A stretch of 64,000 nucleotides of DNA, taken from positions 1,798,001 to 1,862,000 of the forward strand of contig NZ_CP173427.1 in NCBI RefSeq assembly GCF_045038035.1, read 5' to 3'. Source of the DNA: Paenibacillus_F chitinolyticus_A. Lineage in GTDB: Bacteria; Bacillota; Bacilli; Paenibacillales; NBRC-103111. Made by a program: the position numbers and the translations under genes. This document shows, one piece after another, positions 58,050 to 64,000 of this stretch (the first letter of the stretch is position 1; each line of letters starts with the position of its first letter). The notes under the pieces were generated by a model. That model made no database searches, was not told where the DNA came from, and was given only the letters and a program-made list of their open reading frames with translations.

Positions 58050-59726
58050 ATGAAAGCTAAAAAGTGGGTTTCCACAGCGGTTGCACTGACGCTAGTCGGC
58101 AGTATCGCAGCAGGTTGTGGCAGTGACGACAAGGCAGCAACGGGGGACAAAGGCGGTACAGACAAAGCAAATGCCGCTAAGCAAGAACTTCGCATTAACT
58201 TCAATGCCGAGCCACCGGTTCTAGACAGCTCCAAAGGTACTACAAATGCAGCATTTACGATGCTGAACGCACTGAATGAAGGCCTCTACCGTCTCGATAA
58301 AGACGGCAAACCGCAGCCTGGACTCGCAGCTGCCAAACCGGAAATTTCCAAAGACGGTCTCGTTTACACCATTAAGCTCCGTGACGCGAAATGGGCAGAC
58401 GGTCAACCGGTTAAAGCAAGCGATTTCGTTTATTCCTTCCAACGCACTCTCGATCCGAGCACTAAAGCGCAATACAACTTCATGACTGCCTGGATTAAAG
58501 GCGGAAATGACATCATCAAAGCAAAGCCTGAAGAACTTGAAGCTAAGAAAAAAGCTCTAGGCGTTAAAGCGATTGATGAGAAAACACTCGAAATTACACT
58601 GGAAAAGCCGGTTACCTTCTTCGAAGATCTCCTTGCTTTCCCGATTTTCTTCCCGCAACGTGAAGATTTGGTTACCAAAAACGGTGAAAAATACGGCGGC
58701 GACGCTGACAAAATTATCGGTGCCGGTCCGTTCGTTCTGAAACAATGGAACCACGACCAAAACCTCGTATTCGAGAAAAACCCGAACTACTGGGATGCTG
58801 CCAACGTAAAACTGGAGAAACTGACGGTTAACATCGTAACGGACTCCAACAGCTCCTTGAACCTGTATGAAACCGAAGAAACAGACGTAACGAACCTGAG
58901 CAGCGACCAGTTCAAAGCGAAATCCCAAACGGACAAAGAAAACATCAAAGTGAAGAACGAATTGACTTCGATGTACTTCATGTACAACCAGAAGAACAAA
59001 GTTCTGGCCAACAAAAACATCCGTAAAGCTCTGACGCTTGCGGTCGACCGTGACGCTTACGTACTGACGCTGGCCAACAACGGTACTGCAGCGGCAAGAG
59101 GTCTTGTAGCCGACGGTACTCAGGACGGCAACAAGAACGAATTCCGTAAAACAGCCGGCGACACGCTTCCGAAAGCAGATCCGGCCAAAGCGAAAGAATA
59201 CCTGGCAGCAGGTCTGAAAGAACTCGGCATCGACAAACTTCCTGAACTGAAGCTCCTCGGCGACGAGCAGGGCTCCGGTAAGAAATCCATCGAATTCCTG
59301 ATGGGCGAGTGGGAGAAAAACCTCGGTTACAAAGCAGTCGGCGAGCCTGTTCCGCACAAACTTCGTGTAGAACGTCAAAACAAAGGCGACTACGATATCG
59401 TACTTGCACTTTGGGGCGCTGATTACAACGATCCGATGACTTTCCTCGACATGTGGGTAACGGGCAGCGAGTTCAACAACGTTTATTACAGCAACCCTGC
59501 CTATGACGAGAAAATCAAAGCCGCTGACAAAGAAGCAGATCCTGCTAAACGTTCTCAGCTGCTAGTAGACGCTGAGAAAATCCTTATGGAAGATATGGCT
59601 GTAGGTCCTGTCTATTCCCGTAAAGTTCCTTACCTCGTTCGCAACACGGTACAAGGTCTTGTACTGCCGAACTACGGCATGGAGTGGGATGTTAAAGGGG
59701 TAACAATTACGGAAGCGAAGAAGTAA
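58050..59726 (+). CDS. oppA: Oligopeptide ABC transporter substrate-binding lipoprotein
   Basis: A 558-residue SBP family 5 protein. Lipobox IAAGC (Cys24) follows KKWVSTAVALTLVGS. The body has the family course LRINFNAEPPVLDSSKGTTN, KLRDAKWADGQPVKASDFVY and GAGPFVLKQWNHDQNLVFEK. It binds peptides outside the membrane and hands them to OppBC. Codon use is that of a highly expressed gene (many AAA, GAA, GGT, CGT) compared with its neighbours. ATG follows AAAGGGAGGAATAATTACCGT. Confidence 0.95.
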   Translation: MKAKKWVSTAVALTLVGSIAAGCGSDDKAATGDKGGTDKANAAKQELRINFNAEPPVLDSSKGTTNAAFTMLNALNEGLYRLDKDGKPQPGLAAAKPEISKDGLVYTIKLRDAKWADGQPVKASDFVYSFQRTLDPSTKAQYNFMTAWIKGGNDIIKAKPEELEAKKKALGVKAIDEKTLEITLEKPVTFFEDLLAFPIFFPQREDLVTKNGEKYGGDADKIIGAGPFVLKQWNHDQNLVFEKNPNYWDAANVKLEKLTVNIVTDSNSSLNLYETEETDVTNLSSDQFKAKSQTDKENIKVKNELTSMYFMYNQKNKVLANKNIRKALTLAVDRDAYVLTLANNGTAAARGLVADGTQDGNKNEFRKTAGDTLPKADPAKAKEYLAAGLKELGIDKLPELKLLGDEQGSGKKSIEFLMGEWEKNLGYKAVGEPVPHKLRVERQNKGDYDIVLALWGADYNDPMTFLDMWVTGSEFNNVYYSNPAYDEKIKAADKEADPAKRSQLLVDAEKILMEDMAVGPVYSRKVPYLVRNTVQGLVLPNYGMEWDVKGVTITEAKK

Positions 59727-59769
59727 TTCTTCACCTTCCGCAGCTAGCTTAATAAGCAGCTAAAGTCAG

Positions 59770-59799
59770 AAGGGGACGCACCTCGCGGGACGTCCCCTT
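59770..59799 (+). other. Intercistronic hairpin between oppA and oppB
   Basis: AAGGGGACG and CGTCCCCTT pair perfectly around a 12-base loop; no T run follows. It likely protects the oppA part of the message from 3' decay and lowers the level of the downstream genes. Confidence 0.75.
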
Positions 59800-59831
59800 C
59801 CGGCTTCATTTTTCCAAAAGGAGGACCCTAT

Positions 59832-60764
59832 GTGTTCAGATATATCCTACAGCGGCTGTTCTATGCCATCATTACACTTTGGCTCGTCATCACGGTCACC
59901 TTCGTTCTGATGAAGCTGCTTCCGGGCGATCCGTTCGGAGAAGCTGTACTGAAGATGTCCAAAGAAAATTATCAGATTCTGCTGGCGCAATACGGGCTCG
60001 ATAAGCCGCAATGGCAGCAGTACCTGCTTTACCTGAAACATGTGATACAAGGTGATTTGGGGGTATCCTTCCAATTCCCGGCTCGTGATGTAACAAGTAT
60101 GATCAGTTCCGGTTTCAAACCGTCTTTCGAACTAGGCATTTACTCCATTTGTGTCGCACTCGTATTCGGTTTGCTGCTCGGTATTATCGCCGCGCTTAAC
60201 CATAACAAATGGCAGGATCGCACGGCTATCTTTATCGCGGTTGTCGGCGTGTCCATTCCGTCGTTCGTTCTTGGACCGCTTCTTGCTTACTATGTCGGAA
60301 ACAAGCTGGGCTGGCTGCCCGCCGCATTGTGGAAAGGTCCTTCCTACAAAGTATTACCGACTCTGGCCCTCTCGTTCGGTACCCTTGCCAACGTGGCCAG
60401 AATGATGCGTACGTCCATGCTGGATGTATTGAATCAGGATTATATCAAAACTGCGAAAGCAAAAGGTTTGGCGAGTCACACGGTTGTATGGCGTCACACG
60501 ATTCGTAATGCCATCATGCCGGTTGTCACCATTATCGGACCGGTTTTTGCGGGATTGATTACCGGTACACTTGTTGTGGAACAGGTTTTCTCCGTTCCGG
60601 GATTAGGTAAGCAATTGGTTAATGCGATCTACTCTAATGACTATACCGTTATTTCCGGTATGACCATTTTCTACTCTGCGATTCTAATTATCGTAATTCT
60701 TATTACCGACATCCTCTACGGTTACATTGACCCGAGAATTCGTCTGGGGAAAGGCGGGAAGTAA
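59832..60764 (+). CDS. oppB: Oligopeptide ABC transporter permease OppB
   Basis: A 310-residue permease with six helices and the BPD transport signature. FRYILQRLFYAIITLWLVIT is the OppB-type N-terminus; YIKTAKAKGLASHTVVWRHT is the EAA loop that contacts the ATPases, and GLITGTLVVEQVFSVPGLGK follows. GTG start at 59832 behind AAAAGGAGGACCC. Confidence 0.96.
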   Translation: MFRYILQRLFYAIITLWLVITVTFVLMKLLPGDPFGEAVLKMSKENYQILLAQYGLDKPQWQQYLLYLKHVIQGDLGVSFQFPARDVTSMISSGFKPSFELGIYSICVALVFGLLLGIIAALNHNKWQDRTAIFIAVVGVSIPSFVLGPLLAYYVGNKLGWLPAALWKGPSYKVLPTLALSFGTLANVARMMRTSMLDVLNQDYIKTAKAKGLASHTVVWRHTIRNAIMPVVTIIGPVFAGLITGTLVVEQVFSVPGLGKQLVNAIYSNDYTVISGMTIFYSAILIIVILITDILYGYIDPRIRLGKGGK

Positions 60765-60767
60765 ACT

Positions 60768-61703
60768 ATGCAAAATCCAGGACAATCGACAGTAAACGCA
60801 TCCGGTAAATTTGCGCCCTTGATCAAGGACGAACATTTACAGGAGCAAATCGTCCGCCCGTCGCTGACCTACTGGAAGGATGCTTGGCGTCGACTCAAGA
60901 AAAATCGACTGGCTATGGCCGGCTTGTTTATACTCATTCTTCTTACTCTCGTTTCGATCGTGGCTCCATTCTTGTCGCAGTTTGAGTATAGTGCGACGAA
61001 TCCGTCCATCGCCAACCAGAAGCCGAATTCCGTACACTGGTTCGGAACCGACGATCTGGGCCGCGATTTGTGGACACGCGTATGGTGGGGAACCCGTATC
61101 TCCTTGTTTATCGGGATTGTGGCGGCTGTCATTGACTTGATCGTCGGTGTTATCTACGGCGGTATTTCCGGTTACTATGGCGGCAAAGTCGATTCCGTTA
61201 TGCAGCGTTTTATCGAAATTATTTATTCCATTCCGTTCCTGCTGATCGCCATTCTGCTTATGATGGTGCTTAAGCCGGGCATTACGTCCATCATCATCGC
61301 TTATTCGATTACAGGCTGGGTACCGATGGCGCGGCTTGTCCGCGGTCAAGTTCTTCAGCTCAAGGAACAGGAGTACGTTCTGGCTTCCCGCACATTGGGC
61401 GCCAATACGGGCCGGATTATTATGCGCCACCTGATTCCGAATGCGCTTGGTATTATCGTGGTCCAAATCACGTTCGTAGTTCCTTCGGCGATATTCGCGG
61501 AAGCCTTCCTGGGCTTCATCGGTATCGGTATCCGTCCGCCGCTCGCGTCGCTCGGATCCCTTCTGTCGGACGGAGCGGCTTCCATGCGGTATTATCCGTT
61601 CCGCCTGCTGTTCCCGACAGCTGTATTCAGTCTTATTCTGCTAAGCTTCAACGTGCTCGGTGACGGTCTTCGTGACGCGCTCGATCCGAAGATGCGTAAG
61701 TAA
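60768..61703 (+). CDS. oppC: Oligopeptide ABC transporter permease OppC
   Basis: A 311-residue permease. After a soluble N-terminus the first helix is MAGLFILILLTLVSIVAPFL; HWFGTDDLGRDLWTRVWWGT and the EAA loop EYVLASRTLGANTGRIIMRH are typical of OppC/DppC. ATG starts three bases after oppB stops. It pairs with OppB to form the channel. Confidence 0.96.
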   Translation: MQNPGQSTVNASGKFAPLIKDEHLQEQIVRPSLTYWKDAWRRLKKNRLAMAGLFILILLTLVSIVAPFLSQFEYSATNPSIANQKPNSVHWFGTDDLGRDLWTRVWWGTRISLFIGIVAAVIDLIVGVIYGGISGYYGGKVDSVMQRFIEIIYSIPFLLIAILLMMVLKPGITSIIIAYSITGWVPMARLVRGQVLQLKEQEYVLASRTLGANTGRIIMRHLIPNALGIIVVQITFVVPSAIFAEAFLGFIGIGIRPPLASLGSLLSDGAASMRYYPFRLLFPTAVFSLILLSFNVLGDGLRDALDPKMRK

Positions 61704-61717
61704 AGGGAGGGAGTACC

Positions 61718-62764
61718 TTGAGTAAGCCCAAAGAAAATATTTTGGAAGTAAAGGATTTGAAGGTCTCCTTTAACACCTACGCAGGTGAAGTTCAGGCGGT
61801 TCGCGGTGTCACATTCGATCTTAGAAAAGGCGAAGTGCTTGCAATCGTAGGGGAGTCCGGCTGCGGTAAATCCGTAACCTCCCAAACGCTCATGCGTCTG
61901 ATTCCTTCACCTCCCGGCGTTATCAAAGGAGGCTCCATCCTTTTTGACGGTAAAAAAGGCAAGGTGGATATCACCAAGCTTTCCAATAAACAAATGGAAT
62001 CCGTTCGCGGTTCCGAAATGGGTATGATTTTCCAGGATCCGATGACATCGCTCAATCCGACCATGACCGTGGGCAGACAGATTAGCGAAAGCTTGATTAA
62101 GCACCAGGGCATGACCAAGGAGCAGGCGCGTCAGCGTTCGATGGAACTGCTTCGTCTGGTCGGTCTCTCCAACGTGGAAGGCCGTATCAAGCAGTACCCG
62201 CATGAATTTTCGGGCGGTATGCGTCAGCGGGTTATGATTGCCATCGCCCTGGCCTGCAACCCGAAACTGCTCATCGCGGATGAGCCTACAACGGCTCTCG
62301 ACGTTACCGTACAGGCCCAAATCATCGATTTGATGAGAGAACTGTCCATCAAAACGGGTTCCTCCATCATCCTGATTACGCATGACCTTGGCGTCGTTGC
62401 CGAAATGGCTGAACGCGTGGTCGTGATGTACGCGGGTAAAATCGTGGAAAAAGGGACCGTAGACGAAATTTTCTACGATCCGAGACATCCTTACACATGG
62501 GGACTTCTGAAATCCGTTCCCCGTCTCGATACGCGGGCGGACGAAGAGCTTATCCCGATTCCGGGAACGCCGCCGGACTTGTTCGCTCCGCCGAAAGGCT
62601 GTGCGTTCGCGGCACGCTGTCCATACGCCATGAAAGTGTGCGTGGAAGAAGATCCGGAACATACCCAGCTTTCGGCCGAGCACAGCGCAGCCTGCTGGCT
62701 GCTCCATCCGGATGCGCCTAAAGTCGAGCGTCCCGTTGAAGTAGGAGGGAAGCAGCATGTCTGA
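61718..62764 (+). CDS. oppD: Oligopeptide ABC transporter ATPase OppD
   Basis: A 348-residue ATPase. Walker A GESGCGKSVTSQTLM, Q-loop MIFQDPMTSLNPTMTVG, signature EFSGGMRQRVMIAIAL, Walker B LLIADEPTTALDVT and the C-terminal oligopeptide region with the four-cysteine cluster (GCAFAARCPYAMKVC, later ACWLL) that in related proteins holds an iron-sulfur cluster. TTG start at 61718 behind AAAGGGAGGGAG. Its end overlaps the oppF start by eight bases. Confidence 0.96.
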   Translation: MSKPKENILEVKDLKVSFNTYAGEVQAVRGVTFDLRKGEVLAIVGESGCGKSVTSQTLMRLIPSPPGVIKGGSILFDGKKGKVDITKLSNKQMESVRGSEMGMIFQDPMTSLNPTMTVGRQISESLIKHQGMTKEQARQRSMELLRLVGLSNVEGRIKQYPHEFSGGMRQRVMIAIALACNPKLLIADEPTTALDVTVQAQIIDLMRELSIKTGSSIILITHDLGVVAEMAERVVVMYAGKIVEKGTVDEIFYDPRHPYTWGLLKSVPRLDTRADEELIPIPGTPPDLFAPPKGCAFAARCPYAMKVCVEEDPEHTQLSAEHSAACWLLHPDAPKVERPVEVGGKQHV

Positions 62765-63713
62765 TCAAACGATCTTATCCATCCGTAATATGAAGAAGCA
62801 CTTCGACCTCGGCCAGGGGAAAATCCTGAAAGCGGTCGATAACTTCTCGATTGATATCAAACGCGGTGAAACTTTCGGTCTGGTCGGTGAATCCGGCTGC
62901 GGTAAATCCACGGCAGGACGTACGATCATCCGCCTCTACGAGGCGACGGACGGCGAAGTTATTTTTAACGGCGAGAACGTTCATAAACTGAGCGGCCGCA
63001 AAATGCGCGATTTTCACCGAAACATGCAGATGGTGTTTCAGGATCCGTACGCCTCGCTTAACCCGAGAATGACGGTCGGCAACATCATCGCGGAAGGTCT
63101 CGACATTCACGGTGTCGCTTCCGGCAGCAAACGCCGCGAACGCGTAGTCGAACTGCTGGATGCGGTAGGTCTTAACGCCGAGCACGCCGGCCGCTTCCCG
63201 CACGAATTTTCCGGCGGTCAGCGTCAGCGTATCGGGATTGCCCGCGCGCTTGCAATCGAACCGCAGTTCATTATTGCGGACGAGCCGATTTCCGCACTCG
63301 ACGTATCCGTACAGGCACAGGTCGTCAACCTGTTCAAGAAGCTGCAAAAAGACCGGGGCCTGACTTACCTGTTTATCGCGCATGACCTTGCGATGGTGAA
63401 GCACATCTCCGATCGTATCGGTGTTATGTACCTGGGGAATCTGGTGGAAGTCACCACTTCCAAAGAGCTTTATGCAAACCCGCTTCACCCGTACACCGAA
63501 TCTCTGCTTTCCGCGATTCCGATTCCGGATCCGGAAATCGAGCGCAAGCGTGAACGCATTATCCTGAAAGGCGAAGTTCCGAGCCCGTTGAACCCGCCTA
63601 GCGGCTGTCCTTTCCGGACCCGCTGCCCTAAAGCTATGGATCAATGCGCGGTAACGATGCCTCCGATGAAAGAAGTGGAGCCGGGGCATTTCGTGTCCTG
63701 CCACTTGTACTAA
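62757..63713 (+). CDS. oppF: Oligopeptide ABC transporter ATPase OppF
   Basis: A 318-residue ATPase, partner of OppD. Walker A GESGCGKSTAGRTII, MVFQDPYASLNPRMTVG, signature EFSGGQRQRIGIARAL, Walker B IIADEPISALDVS and the C-terminal motif SGCPFRTRCPKAMDQC are intact. ATG lies in the oppD end, behind GTAGGAGGGAAGC. The operon stops at a strong terminator after it. Confidence 0.96.
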   Translation: MSDQTILSIRNMKKHFDLGQGKILKAVDNFSIDIKRGETFGLVGESGCGKSTAGRTIIRLYEATDGEVIFNGENVHKLSGRKMRDFHRNMQMVFQDPYASLNPRMTVGNIIAEGLDIHGVASGSKRRERVVELLDAVGLNAEHAGRFPHEFSGGQRQRIGIARALAIEPQFIIADEPISALDVSVQAQVVNLFKKLQKDRGLTYLFIAHDLAMVKHISDRIGVMYLGNLVEVTTSKELYANPLHPYTESLLSAIPIPDPEIERKRERIILKGEVPSPLNPPSGCPFRTRCPKAMDQCAVTMPPMKEVEPGHFVSCHLY

Positions 63714-63734
63714 TCATTAATCGTTTCATCATAG

Positions 63735-63786
63735 AACCGCCCGTCCGCACTCCGGTCCTGGAGTTGCGAGACGGGCGGTTTTTTTT
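63735..63786 (+). terminator. Rho-independent terminator of the opp operon
   Basis: AACCGCCCGTC (63735-63745) pairs with GACGGGCGGTT (63770-63780), with an inner ACTCC/GGAGT stem, followed by six Ts. Confidence 0.93.
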
Positions 63787-63824
63787 ATCGTGTTGCCACA
63801 TATATCTACGGTAGGCGTAACGCG

Positions 63825-64000
63825 TTAACCCGATACGGACGGGGCGCTTTGTACCGGATTCTCTTGAGACTCTTTCGGAGCGCTCTCATCCTCGGCAGCC
63901 TGTTTGGGAAGCTTGAGGGTGTAGAAGACGGCCACAACAAGCATAAGCGCGCCCAGTACAATGTAAATCCAGTCCAGCGAAATCAATCGCGGGTAGAGCA
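63825..64000 (-). CDS. C-terminal end of a membrane protein, 5' part outside the window
   Basis: The minus strand is open from the right edge to a TAA at 63825-63827. The visible 57-58 residues contain one helix (ISLDWIYIVLGALMLVVAVF) and then a hydrophilic tail rich in Glu, Ser and Pro ending SAPSVSG. It is probably the last helix and tail of a multi-pass transporter; the family cannot be told. Confidence 0.7.
   Translation of the reverse strand, partial: LYPRLISLDWIYIVLGALMLVVAVFYTLKLPKQAAEDESAPKESQENPVQSAPSVSG

Overview
The window is a chromosomal segment of a spore-forming, low-GC-lineage Gram-positive bacterium with a fairly GC-rich genome, most likely a member of the Paenibacillaceae. 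The reasons are gene order matching the Bacillus subtilis yqeY-yqfO block, sporulation genes (yqfC, yqfD, rsfA), strong Shine-Dalgarno sites with many GTG and TTG starts, S21, YqzL, FloA, PgpH and SigA of Bacillales type, and a copper-amine-oxidase-like stalk domain of the kind common in Paenibacillus. No prophage, insertion sequence, CRISPR array, tRNA or rRNA gene was seen. The DNA is almost all coding on the + strand, with minus-strand genes at 27.3-29.4, 38.5-39.7, 50.6-53.4, 54.9-55.1 and 63.8-64.0 kb.

Layout. 0-3.3 kb: end of an FG-GAP type protein followed by a response regulator/histidine kinase pair, a structured untranslated stretch and a terminator. 3.4-6.3 kb: rsgA, a tyrosine-rich LSm-like small protein, a HIT protein, rpsU-yqeY. 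6.4-26.4 kb: the conserved housekeeping block nfeD-floA-(yqfB-like)-yqfC-yqfD-phoH-pgpH-ybeY-dgkA-cdd-era-yqzL-recO-[leader]-ppfR-yaiI-dnaG-sigA-hydrolase-membrane protein-trmK-nif3. It links membrane stress, sporulation, c-di-AMP turnover, ribosome maturation, primer synthesis and housekeeping transcription. glyQS and ccpN, which sit between recO and ppfR in B. subtilis, are missing; a strong promoter and a three-way-junction RNA element stand there instead. 26.5-26.9 kb: rnpB with a class A layout.

27.3-38.2 kb: a lipoprotein subtilase, YpuI-like and DUF1540 proteins, an ABC-2 transporter, a lytic transglycosylase, cysteine desulfurase-thiI (sulfur relay to tRNA and thiamin), a TerC protein and a Fur-box-controlled FhuF-like iron reductase. 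38.4-45.4 kb: an MFS transporter, a secreted alkaline phosphatase with a C-terminal stalk domain, then a three-gene unit of ABC ATPase, MacB/FtsX-type permease with a histidine-rich extracellular loop, and a lipoprotein with a DUF3299-like domain. This last unit is the best candidate here for an undescribed system, probably metal related.

45.4-50.5 kb: a typA-ylaH-...-phoH2 block like the B. subtilis yla region. 50.6-55.1 kb: a minus-strand hypothetical, a secreted coiled-coil protein, a lipoprotein, a divergent MidA-like methyltransferase carrying a perfect 27-bp inverted repeat in its coding sequence, and a DUF2626 gene. 55.4-57.6 kb: rsfA, panE and a DUF3397 gene. 57.6-63.8 kb: a complete oligopeptide ABC operon oppABCDF. 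The window ends inside a minus-strand membrane protein gene.

All functional calls come from reading protein motifs and gene order; no database search was run.
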